DNA of 64,000 nt from Kribbella monticola (lineage in GTDB: Bacteria; Actinomycetota; Actinomycetes; Propionibacteriales; Kribbellaceae), in assembly GCF_003261635.1 (NCBI RefSeq), contig NZ_QFXK01000037.1, forward strand, positions 1 through 64,000, given 5' to 3'. Below the pieces are notes generated by a model that was not told the DNA's origin, did not search any database, and was given only the letters and a program-made list of their open reading frames with translations. Below, piece after piece: positions 40,829 through 49,568 of this stretch. A program made the translations under genes and the position numbers. The stretch's first letter is position 1. The number at the start of each line of letters is the position of its first letter.

Positions 40829-42334
40829 ATGAAAGCTTCCCGCCGACCCCAGCTCTGGTTCCTCACCGGGAGCCAGGGCCTCTACGGCCCCGAGACCCTC
40901 GACCAGGTCGCCGCCCAGTCGCAGCAGATCGTGACCGCGCTGAACGCCTCCGGCGACCTGCCCGCCGAGGTGGTGTGGTTCCCGGTCGTCACCGACGCCG
41001 CGGCGATCAAGAACACCATCCTGAAGGCGAACCTCGACGGCGAGTGCATCGGCGTGATCGCCTGGATGCACACCTTCTCGCCGGCCAAGATGTGGATCGC
41101 CGGCCTGGAGGCGCTCCAGCTGCCGCTGCTGCACCTGCACACCCAGGCGAACGTCGGCCTGCCCTGGGCCGAGATCGACATGGATTTCATGAACCTGAAC
41201 CAGGCCGCCCACGGCGACCGCGAGTTCGGCTTCATCCAGACCAGGCTGGGGATCCCGCGGACCACCGTCGCGGGGCATGTCAGCGACCCCTCGGTCACCG
41301 CGCGGATCGGCAGCTGGGCCCGGGCCGCGACCGGCCTGGCCGAGTTGCGCTCGATGAAGCTGGCCCGCTTCGGCGACAACATGCGCGACGTCGCCGTCAC
41401 CGAAGGCGACAAGGTCGAGGCACAACGCCGGTTCGGGGTCTCGGTCAACACCTACGCGGTGAACGACCTGGTCGCCGCGGTCGACGCCGTACCGGATGCG
41501 GACATCGACGCGCTCGTCAAGGAGTACGACGACACGTATCAGCTGGTCCCTGAGCTCCGGTCCGACGGCGAGCGACACGACTCGCTGCGCTATGCCGCGC
41601 GGCTGGAGGCCGGTATGCGGGCCTTTCTCGAGGCCGGCGACTTCACCGCTTTCACCACGAACTTCGAAGATCTGGGTGGGCTGCGCCAGCTACCAGGACT
41701 GGCCGTCCAGCGCTTGATGGCCGACGGCTACGGCTTCGGCGGTGAGGGCGACTGGAAGACCTCGGTGCTGCTCCGCACCCTCAAGGTCATCGCCGGCGAC
41801 CGGCCGGGTGGGACCTCGTTCATGGAGGACTACACCTACCACCTGGTTCCGGGCGAGGAGCTCATCCTCGGCGCGCACATGCTCGAGGTCTGCCCGAGTA
41901 TCGCGACCGGTACGCCGTCGATCGAGATCCACCCGCTCGGCATCGGCAACCGCGAGGACCCGGTCCGGATGGTGTTCGACGCCGCCCCGGGTGCCGGCCT
42001 GGTGGTCGGGATGGCCGACCTCGGCGAGCGGTTCCGGCTGATCGGCAACGAGATCGACGTGGTCGCTCCCGAGCAGCCGCTCCCCCGGCTCCCGGTCGCC
42101 CGGGCGGTCTGGAAGCCGCGGCCGGACTTCCGTACGTCGGCCGAGTCCTGGCTGACCGCGGGCGCCCCGCACCACACCGTGCTCTCCACGACGGTCACGT
42201 CGGAGGAGCTGGACGACCTCGCGACGATGCTCAAGACCGAACTGCTGATGATCGACGACAGCACCGACGTCCGCCACCTCCAGCAGGAGATCCGCTGGAA
42301 CCAGGTCTACCACCGCCTCGCCCTCGGCTTCTGA
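40829..42334 (+). CDS. araA: L-arabinose isomerase
   Basis: A 501-residue metal-dependent isomerase of L-arabinose and L-ribulose. [27 protein letters not shown] near 9-35 is the diagnostic start, [12 protein letters not shown] near 84-95, [49 protein letters not shown], and the metal-binding Glu/His blocks [10 protein letters not shown] and [15 protein letters not shown] precedes the ATG, 14 bases after araD. A strong bidirectional hairpin follows. Confidence 0.97.
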   Translation: MKASRRPQLWFLTGSQGLYGPETLDQVAAQSQQIVTALNASGDLPAEVVWFPVVTDAAAIKNTILKANLDGECIGVIAWMHTFSPAKMWIAGLEALQLPLLHLHTQANVGLPWAEIDMDFMNLNQAAHGDREFGFIQTRLGIPRTTVAGHVSDPSVTARIGSWARAATGLAELRSMKLARFGDNMRDVAVTEGDKVEAQRRFGVSVNTYAVNDLVAAVDAVPDADIDALVKEYDDTYQLVPELRSDGERHDSLRYAARLEAGMRAFLEAGDFTAFTTNFEDLGGLRQLPGLAVQRLMADGYGFGGEGDWKTSVLLRTLKVIAGDRPGGTSFMEDYTYHLVPGEELILGAHMLEVCPSIATGTPSIEIHPLGIGNREDPVRMVFDAAPGAGLVVGMADLGERFRLIGNEIDVVAPEQPLPRLPVARAVWKPRPDFRTSAESWLTAGAPHHTVLSTTVTSEELDDLATMLKTELLMIDDSTDVRHLQQEIRWNQVYHRLALGF

Positions 42335-42355
42335 GCGCCGCGGGCGAAACCCTCT

Positions 42356-42391
42356 GAGCCGTAGCTGGACCGTCCGGTCCAGCTACGGCTC
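42356..42391. terminator. bidirectional terminator between araA and the TSUP gene
   Basis: A perfect 16-base stem GAGCCGTAGCTGGACC (42356-42371) and 42376-42391 with a GTCC loop. It serves araA on the plus strand, and on the minus strand overlaps the last bases of the TSUP stop codon (42390-42392). Confidence 0.85.
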
Positions 42392-43130
42392 ATGAGGTCA
42401 GGAGGCCCTTGACCAAGGTGGAGACGCCGCCGGCCAGGGCGAGCAGGAGGACGAGAAGCCGCGCGATCCGATCCGGCAGCCGACCGGCGAGTCCGCGGCC
42501 GATCAGGGCACCGGCGGACAGGCCGGCTGTCGCGGCGATCCAGCTGCCCGGGCGGAGCTGGGGCAGTCCGTTCGAGAGCACCGAGAAGATGTTCACCACA
42601 ACGCCGTAGAACAACGCGTTGGGGACGAACTCCCGAATCGTCCAGCCCGCGTTGACGGCGTACAAGGAGATCGGCGGGCCGCCGAGGCCGGCTGCTGCGT
42701 TCATGAAACCGCCGGCCGCGCCTGCGGTCAGCGCTCCGCCGAGACCATTCAGCGCTTGCACGCGAAGGCCGCTCATCACGAGTACTACGGCCGCGGTCAC
42801 CAGTGCGCCCATGCCGGCAAGCAGAACCGGCTCGGGCAGCTGGTTCGTCACCCAGCTCCCGAGCGGAACTGTGCACGCGGCGGCGAGCACCAGCGGGACC
42901 ATCGCTCGCAACCGGACGTTGACCCAGCCGCCGGTCAGCCCGACCAGGCAGATGACGCCCGATGCGCAGTTCGCCAAGGCCACCCCGTCACCAGGGCCGA
43001 GCAACAGGATCAGAGCCGGTACGGCGACCAGCGCGAAGCCCATCCCGGTCAGCCACTGCACCGACGCGCCCAGCATGACTACGCCGGCAAGGAGCACCTC
43101 CCCGGACCAGGCAACTCCGGCGGCGGACAT
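42390..43130 (-). CDS. TSUP-family membrane exporter (TauE/SafE)
   Basis: A 246-residue integral membrane protein with about seven to eight helices. LLAGVVMLGASVQWLTGMGFALVAVPALILLLGP near 14-46 is the first TauE/SafE repeat, and AGAAGGFMNAAAGLGGPPISLYAVN near 140-162 is the second. The family exports sulfite, sulfoacetate and other small organic anions. It is convergent with araA and divergent from the Gfo/Idh gene; a link to sugar-acid efflux is only conjecture. Confidence 0.88.
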   Translation of the reverse strand: MSAAGVAWSGEVLLAGVVMLGASVQWLTGMGFALVAVPALILLLGPGDGVALANCASGVICLVGLTGGWVNVRLRAMVPLVLAAACTVPLGSWVTNQLPEPVLLAGMGALVTAAVVLVMSGLRVQALNGLGGALTAGAAGGFMNAAAGLGGPPISLYAVNAGWTIREFVPNALFYGVVVNIFSVLSNGLPQLRPGSWIAATAGLSAGALIGRGLAGRLPDRIARLLVLLLALAGGVSTLVKGLLTS

Positions 43131-43239
43131 GCCCGAAGCCTAGACGGGCCTACCCGCAGGTGGACTGACCGGTTCCGGTCACTTGGCCGCTCTCCCTTGC
43201 GTTCCACGAAGGCCCCGACCAAGATCTGCGGAGTTGCTT

Positions 43240-43253
43240 GGAAAAGGCTTTCC
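43240..43253. promoter_or_regulatory. LacI-like palindrome before the Gfo/Idh gene
   Basis: GGAAAAGGCTTTCC: arms GGAAA and TTTCC around AGGC, 21 bases upstream of the ATG at 43275. The arms resemble the outer halves of the 49509 operator, but the centre differs. Confidence 0.4.
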
Positions 43254-43274
43254 GTCACTCTCTGGAAGGTATGG

Positions 43275-44363
43275 ATGTCCGAAACCATTCGTCGCGTCGC
43301 GATCGTCGGGACCGGTGGGATCGCCACCGCGCATGCTCAGGCAGTCGCGGCCCAACCGGGGCGTGCGCGGCTGGTGGCAGCGGTCGACGTCGACCTCGGG
43401 CGGGCCGAAGCGTTCGCCAAGACCTGGGACGTCCCGGCGGCGTACCCGAGTCTGACCGCGCTGCTCGCCGCCGGCGAGGTCGACCTGGTCCTGCTGTGTA
43501 CCCCGCCCGGATCCCACGTACCGCTGGCTGCCGAATGTCTGGCGGCCGGCGTGGATGTCCTGGTGGAGAAGCCGCCGACCCTGTCACTGAACGAGCTGGA
43601 CGAACTCATCGAACTCGAGAGCCGTTCCACCGCCCGAGTGATCTGCGTCTTCCAGCATCGCTTCGGATCGGGTGCCGTGCGGCTGCGCCGGCTGGCCGCG
43701 GACGGTCTCCTCGGCCGGCCGCTCGTCGCCACCTGCCACACCCTCTGGTACCGCGACGACGCGTACTTCGCCGTACCGTGGCGAGGCACCTTCGAGATCG
43801 AGGGTGGTGGCCCGACGATGGGCCACGGGATCCACCAGTTCGACCTGCTGCTGTCGATCCTCGGTCCGTGGGAGCAGGTCACCGCGGTCGCGGCCCGGCA
43901 GGCCCGGCCCACCCAGACCGAGGACGTCTCGCTGGCCCTGGTCACCTTCGCCAACGGCGCCGTCGCCTCGATCGTCAACTCACTGGTATCAGCTCGCGAA
44001 ACCTCGACGCTGCGGTTCGACTATGAGCACGCGACCGTCGAACTCGAGCACCTCTACGGCTACAGCGACGCCGACTGGATCGTGACGCCGGCACCCGGCC
44101 ACGAAGCCGTCGCTGACGCATGGTCGGCCGACGCAGCAGACATCCCGAGCGGTCACAGCGCGCAGTTCGCGGCGGTCCTGGATGCGAAGGACGCGGGCCG
44201 GCCGGCTCCGGTGTCGCTGCAGGATGCGAGAGACACCACGGAACTGATCGCCGCGATCTACGCGTCCGCTTTCACCGGAAAGCCCGTACGACGAGGCGAG
44301 CTCGACCCGGCGAATCCTTTCAGCGTTCGCATGGACGGGACGGGTGCTCCGTGGGCTACTTGA
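43275..44363 (+). CDS. Gfo/Idh/MocA-family sugar dehydrogenase
   Basis: A 362-residue NAD(P)-dependent oxidoreductase of sugars or inositols. The Rossmann start is VAIVGTGGIATAHAQAV near 8-24, VLLCTPPGSHVPLAAECLAAGVDVLVEKPPTLSL contains the family EKP near 99-101, and GHGIHQFDLLLSILGPW near 182-198 carries the catalytic His. GGAAG precedes the ATG. It lies convergent to the importer operon ending at 44356 and overlaps it by eight bases. Substrate unassigned. Confidence 0.88.
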   Translation: MSETIRRVAIVGTGGIATAHAQAVAAQPGRARLVAAVDVDLGRAEAFAKTWDVPAAYPSLTALLAAGEVDLVLLCTPPGSHVPLAAECLAAGVDVLVEKPPTLSLNELDELIELESRSTARVICVFQHRFGSGAVRLRRLAADGLLGRPLVATCHTLWYRDDAYFAVPWRGTFEIEGGGPTMGHGIHQFDLLLSILGPWEQVTAVAARQARPTQTEDVSLALVTFANGAVASIVNSLVSARETSTLRFDYEHATVELEHLYGYSDADWIVTPAPGHEAVADAWSADAADIPSGHSAQFAAVLDAKDAGRPAPVSLQDARDTTELIAAIYASAFTGKPVRRGELDPANPFSVRMDGTGAPWAT

Positions 44364-45213
44364 CCGCGCCGGCCACCAGGCCCGCCACGTAGTACCGCTG
44401 GAGCAGTAGGTAGAGCACGATGCAGGGGATGGCGGTGACCGCGACGCCGGCCTGCATCAGGCCCCAGTTCAGCGTGCCCAGTTGGTTGGAGGCGAGCACG
44501 GTCAACGTCACCGGCAGCGTGAACTTGGACTCGTCGGTGACCAGGATCAGGGCCGCGAAGAACTCGTTCCAGGACGCGAAGAACGTGAACAACGCAGTAC
44601 TGATCAGGCCGGGGATTGCCACCGGCAACAAAACCCGGGCCATCGCGCTGACCAGACCGCAGCCGTCGACCAGCGCCGCTTCCTCGATACTGGCCGGCAC
44701 GGACGCGAAACTGTTGCGCATCAGGAAGATCCCGAACGGCAACTGGAACGTCGTGTAGACCAGCGTCAGCCCCAGCAGAGTGTCGCTCAGGCCCATGTCG
44801 TGCAGGATCGAGAACAGCGGCGTGATGATGGCCTGGAACGGGATCATGAAGGTCGCCAGGATGATGAAGAAGAGCACCCCGCTGCCCCGGAACCGCAACT
44901 TCGCGAAGCCGTAGCCGGCCAGCGTCGCGAGCAGCATCGTCAGCAGGGTCGTCCCCGCGGCCACCAGCAAGCTGTTGCTGACGTGCTGCCAGATGCCGAA
45001 CTGCCCGGTGTTGCCGAGCGCCCGGTAGTTCTCCAGCGACAGGCCGTGCGGGTAGAGCGTCGGTGGATTCTCCGTCGCCTCGCTGGGCTTCTTCAGCGAC
45101 TGCGAGACCATGACCGCCAGCGGATAGAGGACGAGGACGGAGACGCACACGCAGGCGATCCACCAGGCGGCCCGGGGCAGCGTACTGCGTACGTCGGCGA
45201 GCGTTGTTTTCAT
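44356..45213 (-). CDS. CUT1 sugar ABC permease (MalG-like)
   Basis: A 285-residue permease with six helices. EAA loop ASIEEAALVDGCGLVSAMARVLLPVAIPG near 180-208. The ATG at 45213 overlaps the upstream permease stop by four bases. It is last gene of the GH127 operon. Confidence 0.92.
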   Translation of the reverse strand: MKTTLADVRSTLPRAAWWIACVCVSVLVLYPLAVMVSQSLKKPSEATENPPTLYPHGLSLENYRALGNTGQFGIWQHVSNSLLVAAGTTLLTMLLATLAGYGFAKLRFRGSGVLFFIILATFMIPFQAIITPLFSILHDMGLSDTLLGLTLVYTTFQLPFGIFLMRNSFASVPASIEEAALVDGCGLVSAMARVLLPVAIPGLISTALFTFFASWNEFFAALILVTDESKFTLPVTLTVLASNQLGTLNWGLMQAGVAVTAIPCIVLYLLLQRYYVAGLVAGAVK

Positions 45214-46163
45214 GAGTGGTCCGAATTCCGCAGGAGCAGCATCTGCACGGCGCTGACCGCCGCGAGCGCCACCATCAGGATGGCCGACAACGCGGCGCCG
45301 TAGCCGAGGTCGAAGTTGATGAACGAGGTGCGGTAGATCTGGTAGACGGCGGTGATCGTGCCGTTGGACGGCCCACCCGCGGTCATGATGTAGAACTGGT
45401 CGAACGCCAGCAGCGAACCGGCCACGGAGAACACCAGGACCAGGGCCAGTGTCGGGCGCAGCAACGGCAAAGTCACGTGCAGGAAGGCTTTCCAGCGACT
45501 CGCGCCGTCGATCCGCGCCGCCTCGGTCAGCTCCCCCGGAATGGCTTGCATGCCCGACAGCAGGAGCAGCATCTGCATGCCGGTGACCTTCCATACCACC
45601 ATCGCAGTCACCACGAGCAGGCCGCTGGTGGCAGTGGCGAACCAGTTCGTGTCGCGACCGGCGAGTCCGAACCGGGCGGCCAGATCCGCCAGCGGACCGA
45701 GGCCCGGCTGCGCGAGGTACAGCCAGAGGAAGGCACCGGCCGCGAACCCGATCACGACCGGCAGGAAGAAGATCGACTGGAACACCCGGGCCGCCCGGCC
45801 GCCGCGATGAACGAGGAACGCGACAGCCAGGCCTGCGACGAGCAGGATCGGCGTGATGAGCACCGTGTAGGTCAAGGTGAACCGGATCGCGTGCAGCCAG
45901 TCGGTGTCGTGGATCGCCCGGCGGTAGTTGGCCAGCCCGGTGAAGCTGTGGTCACCGAGCAGCGGCCAGTCGTGCAGCGACATCCAGAACGTCATCACGA
46001 GCGGGACGAGGAAGAACACGGTGACGACCACCAGGGCCGGCGACACCATCGCCATCCCCATCAACTGGCGACGTCGGCGGGTGGACAGCCAGGGCCGGCG
46101 AGGCTCGGCCGCTCTGGCGACCGGTCGGCTCGGCGCCACCGGTGGGCTGATGGTCTTGGTCAT
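45210..46163 (-). CDS. CUT1 sugar ABC permease (MalF-like)
   Basis: A 317-residue permease with a basic 30-residue N-terminus, first helix GMAMVSPALVVVTVFFLVPLV, and EAA loop IPGELTEAARIDGASRWKAFLHVTLPLLRPT near 220-250. The ATG at 46163 has GGAGG five bases upstream. It follows the binding-protein gene by 13 bases. Confidence 0.92.
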   Translation of the reverse strand: MTKTISPPVAPSRPVARAAEPRRPWLSTRRRRQLMGMAMVSPALVVVTVFFLVPLVMTFWMSLHDWPLLGDHSFTGLANYRRAIHDTDWLHAIRFTLTYTVLITPILLVAGLAVAFLVHRGGRAARVFQSIFFLPVVIGFAAGAFLWLYLAQPGLGPLADLAARFGLAGRDTNWFATATSGLLVVTAMVVWKVTGMQMLLLLSGMQAIPGELTEAARIDGASRWKAFLHVTLPLLRPTLALVLVFSVAGSLLAFDQFYIMTAGGPSNGTITAVYQIYRTSFINFDLGYGAALSAILMVALAAVSAVQMLLLRNSDHS

Positions 46164-46176
46164 GAGGCCTCCGCGC

Positions 46177-47451
46177 TCAGCCCTTGTCGATGATCTGCTG
46201 AGCGGCCGTCTGCGCCGCCGACTGGGCACTCTTGACGTCACCGGTGCCGAACACCGCCTGGTTGATCAGCTTCGACCACGGGCCGTTGTTGTCGTTGATG
46301 ATCGCGTTCTCGACCACGCTGTACGGCGTCTGCCCGACCGCCATCGCCTGCCCGAGGACCTTGTACCGCGGGTCGAGCGGCGCGTAGATCTTGTCGATCA
46401 GGTCCGTCCGGACCGGGACGATCGCGTTCTTGGCCAGGATCGTCTGAGCCTCTTCGCTGGTGGCCCACTTGACGAAGTCGTACGCGACCGCCTTGTTCTT
46501 GGCGCCTTTCGTGACAGCGATCTCGTCACCACCGGCGAAGGAGGCCGAGCCGCCGTCCTTGCCGACGATGGGAGTGGCGCCGAAGTCGATCTTCTTGTCC
46601 GCCACCAGCGTCTGCACGAAGAAGGCGCCGAGGTTCACCATGCCGACCTTGCCGCTTTGGAACGAGGCCGGTTGCACGCTGCCGTTGTCGGTCTTCGCCG
46701 ATGGCGGCATCAACCCTTCGGTCCACAGCTGGCGGTAGAAGGTGAGCGCATCGGTCACCTCCGAACTGTCGAAGGCCGCGCTCTTCCCGTCGTCGGACAG
46801 CACCTTGCCGCCGCTGGCCCACACATGCGGGGCGAACTCGAAGATGTTGCAGCCACCGCACTGCCCGGCCATCGTGAAGCCGTAGTAGTCGGGGCCGAGC
46901 TTACGGATCGCCCGTGCGTCGGCCAGCATCTCGGCAAAGTTCTTCGGCGACTTGGCGGGGTCGAGACCCGCCTTCTTGAACAGATCCTTGTTGTAGAAGG
47001 TGACCGACGCCTCCGCGGTGAACGGCAGCGCGTAGGTCTTGCCCTCGAAGACGGCCAGCTTCTTGTGCGCCGGGCTGAGTCCGTTCTTCCAGCTCAGCGA
47101 GTCGAGCACCGGCGTGAGATCGTCGAGCACGCCCTTGGACGCGAAGTAGGGCAGGTACACCAGGTCGATCGAGGCGATGTCGGGCCCCGAGCCCGAGGCC
47201 GCCGCCGTACCGAATTTCTGGACGAAGTTCGCCGACGGTACGACGGTGACCTTCACCTTGCCCTCATGGGTCTTGTTGTACTGCTCGGAGAGCAGGTTGA
47301 TGAATCCCTTCGCGCTGTCGCGCACCCACAGCGTCGCGGTACCGGTCGGTTTGTCGGTCGCGGCCGACTTCTGGTCTCCGCCACCGCCACCGCATCCCGC
47401 GAGCAGGAGTGCGAGAGCGCCGGCGGCTGCTACGAGTCTCGTAGATCTCAT
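46177..47451 (-). CDS. CUT1 sugar-binding lipoprotein
   Basis: A 424-residue extracellular solute-binding protein. Signal peptide with lipobox LAGC near Cys20, then a polyglycine linker. TATLWVRDSAKGFINLLSEQYNK begins the mature domain, and YALPFTAEASVTFYNKDLFKKAGLDPAKSPKN is the family-1 core. It follows GH127 by 42 bases in the same operon, so the ligand is probably a beta-L-arabinofuranoside such as beta-arabinobiose, which GH127 would then split in the cytoplasm (inference). Confidence 0.92.
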   Translation of the reverse strand: MRSTRLVAAAGALALLLAGCGGGGGDQKSAATDKPTGTATLWVRDSAKGFINLLSEQYNKTHEGKVKVTVVPSANFVQKFGTAAASGSGPDIASIDLVYLPYFASKGVLDDLTPVLDSLSWKNGLSPAHKKLAVFEGKTYALPFTAEASVTFYNKDLFKKAGLDPAKSPKNFAEMLADARAIRKLGPDYYGFTMAGQCGGCNIFEFAPHVWASGGKVLSDDGKSAAFDSSEVTDALTFYRQLWTEGLMPPSAKTDNGSVQPASFQSGKVGMVNLGAFFVQTLVADKKIDFGATPIVGKDGGSASFAGGDEIAVTKGAKNKAVAYDFVKWATSEEAQTILAKNAIVPVRTDLIDKIYAPLDPRYKVLGQAMAVGQTPYSVVENAIINDNNGPWSKLINQAVFGTGDVKSAQSAAQTAAQQIIDKG

Positions 47452-47493
47452 GACGACTTCACTTTCTGCTCGCGGTAGCCGCGAGCGGGGATC

Positions 47494-49386
47494 TCAGGCG
47501 AGCGGGAGCCAGACCCGCATGGCACCGGGGCCGCGGTTGGCCCAGGCCTGGTACGGGACAGCGGTGACGATGATCGGAGTGCCGGTCGAGGAAGTCGATG
47601 CGTAGGGCTGGTACAACGCTGCGTCGAGCGGGCTCACCAGGGCTGACAAGCGGAGCCGGACACCGTCCGGGCCGGGCTCCTCGACGATGGTTGCCGAGGG
47701 CTCCAATCGCAGCTGCTCGACCAGGATCCCTTCGGGCAGGTCGGCCTGCTCCACGCAGTAAACGATGGGTCCGCGTTCGATTGCCACACAGCCGCGTACT
47801 GCGTCGACGCGGTCGTCGGCGCGCACGAGTCGCGGGGTCATCGGCAGCGTGAGCCGTACCGTGGCGCCGTCGTCGCAGGAGACCCGCAGGTAGTCGCCCG
47901 GGATCGGCTCGGCCAGTACCTTCCCCTCGGTCACGTCGACGGTGGCGCCCGCGGCCCAATTCGGCACCCGGATCGCGAGCTCGCCGCGACCTCTGACGGT
48001 CACCATCACGTCCCCGTCCCACGGGTAGCCGGTCTCCACGACGGCTGTCAGGTTCCCCGCGGTAAAGGTGCCTGCGGCAACGAGATGCAACTGCAGGCAG
48101 GTCGCGTCGGAGGTGGCCGCGTAGCCGTGCAAGGACGCGTACAGCCGGGCAAGGTTCGGTGGGCAGCAAGCGCAGTCGTACCACGGGAGGCGCTCGCTCG
48201 GAGCGTCCTCGCTGGAGCCGTCGTGGCCGGTCCGCAGTTGCAGCGGGTTGGAGTAGAAGAACGCGGTGCCGTCGTGCGCTATCGATGCCGCGATGGCGTT
48301 GAGCAACGCACGTTCCATCTCCTCGGCGTACCGGGCCTGGCCGGTGGCAAGGAGCATCCGCCAACACCATTGCAGGGCGGCGATCGAGGCGCACGTTTCG
48401 GCGTACGCGCGGTCCGGCGGCAGCTCGTACGGATCTCCGTATGCCTCGTCGCGGTGGCGGGAACCGTGGCCGCCGGTGAGGTACATCTTGGTGCCGAACG
48501 CGCTGTCCCACAGCTGCTCCATCGCTTGGAGCAGCGTTTGATCGCCGTTCTCGAGGTACAGGTCGGTGACTCCCGCGGCCAGGTACAGCTGCCGAACGGA
48601 GTGCCCGATGGCCTCGGTCGCCTCGCGGACGGGCAGGTGATCCTGGTAGTACTGAGACCCGAATCGCCCGGCCGGCAGGCTGCCGTGGCCGCGCCGCTCG
48701 ACCTGGAGTTCGGCCGCATGCAGGTAGGACTCCTCCCCCGTCTCGCGGTAGAGCTCGATCAGGGCCGTCTCGACCTCGGGATGCCCGTCGATGATCGGCC
48801 GGCCGTCATCGCCGAACGCGGTCACGATCAGGTCGGCCACCCGCCGTGCGATCGCGAGGAAGCGCTCGTCACCACCGCCACGGTGCAGTGCCACGGCGGC
48901 CTGCATGAGGTGGCCGGCGCAGTAGAACTCGTGGGTGAACTCGGGGTGGCTGAACGGCTCCTCGTCCGGCTTCCCTTGAACATAGGTGTTGAGGTAGCCG
49001 TCCGCCTTCTGCACCTGCTCCAGCAGGTCGGCCAGCTCGGACAGCATCGGCACCCACCGGTCGGTGCCCGAGCGGCCCATCTCCCAGCCGATCGCTTCCA
49101 GCGTCTTGTAGAGATCGGAGTCGGCGAACCAGAACCCCCGGAAGTCCTGCTGCGGATGTTCCTCGGTCAGGCGGCGGAAGTTCGCGATGACGCCGGTGCG
49201 ATCGACGTTGTCCACGCAGTGCGGAATCGTGGCCGTGGCGTTGAGCTCCTGCCAGCCGCCGAGCAGGGACGCGGGATCCAGTCGTACCGCGCTCAACGCC
49301 AACGGCTCGAGCTGCGGCCGCCGTCGCGGCGCGGCCGGGCCAGGGATCTGGGTACGGGCCGGGGCAGTACGAATGTGAGCGTTCAC
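47494..49386 (-). CDS. GH127 beta-L-arabinofuranosidase
   Basis: A 630-residue cytoplasmic enzyme releasing L-arabinose from beta-L-arabinofuranosides. GH127 uses a zinc-bound cysteine nucleophile; here Glu330 and Cys332 in YAETCASIA and Cys407/Cys408 in DCACCPPNLARL match the Glu338/Cys340/Cys417/Cys418 set of the Bifidobacterium enzyme HypBA1. The alpha/alpha barrel start FRGFWFADSDLYKTLEAIG and C-terminal beta domains are present. GTG start with GAGAGG seven bases upstream; an operator covers the first four codons. It leads an operon with its own importer. Confidence 0.93.
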   Translation of the reverse strand: MNAHIRTAPARTQIPGPAAPRRRPQLEPLALSAVRLDPASLLGGWQELNATATIPHCVDNVDRTGVIANFRRLTEEHPQQDFRGFWFADSDLYKTLEAIGWEMGRSGTDRWVPMLSELADLLEQVQKADGYLNTYVQGKPDEEPFSHPEFTHEFYCAGHLMQAAVALHRGGGDERFLAIARRVADLIVTAFGDDGRPIIDGHPEVETALIELYRETGEESYLHAAELQVERRGHGSLPAGRFGSQYYQDHLPVREATEAIGHSVRQLYLAAGVTDLYLENGDQTLLQAMEQLWDSAFGTKMYLTGGHGSRHRDEAYGDPYELPPDRAYAETCASIAALQWCWRMLLATGQARYAEEMERALLNAIAASIAHDGTAFFYSNPLQLRTGHDGSSEDAPSERLPWYDCACCPPNLARLYASLHGYAATSDATCLQLHLVAAGTFTAGNLTAVVETGYPWDGDVMVTVRGRGELAIRVPNWAAGATVDVTEGKVLAEPIPGDYLRVSCDDGATVRLTLPMTPRLVRADDRVDAVRGCVAIERGPIVYCVEQADLPEGILVEQLRLEPSATIVEEPGPDGVRLRLSALVSPLDAALYQPYASTSSTGTPIIVTAVPYQAWANRGPGAMRVWLPLA

Positions 49387-49387
49387 A
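49374..49387. promoter_or_regulatory. AraR-type operator across the GH127 start codon
   Basis: TGTGAGCGTTCACA within the near-palindrome AATGTGAGCGTTCACATT (49372-49389). The GH127 GTG start and codons 2-4 (Met-Asn-Ala-His) are inside it, in the same register as at araB. Confidence 0.8.
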
Positions 49388-49431
49388 TTTTGCCTCTCGA
49401 AGCGGATGCCAAGAAGAAGATGGGAAAGTTA

Positions 49432-49447
49432 GAGAAAATTGTTTCCC
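49432..49447. promoter_or_regulatory. LacI operator, module F (site 1)
   Basis: GAGAAAATTGTTTCCC, an imperfect palindrome 46 bases upstream of the GH127 start. It resembles the 49509 site read in reverse. Confidence 0.65.
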
Positions 49448-49508
49448 GCCGGTCAACATAGAACTCCCGCCTGGTCCCGTCAAGACCCGGTCCAGCCGGT
49501 GTACCGTG

Positions 49509-49526
49509 TGGGAAAATCTTTTCTCA
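49509..49526. promoter_or_regulatory. LacI operator, module F (site 2)
   Basis: TGGGAAAATCTTTTCTCA, eight-base arms with one mismatch, 43 bases upstream of the LacI start at 49569. Good candidate for autoregulation. Confidence 0.7.
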
Positions 49527-49568
49527 CCGATCACCGCCCGCTACGCGCACAGAGCAGGAACGGCACCC

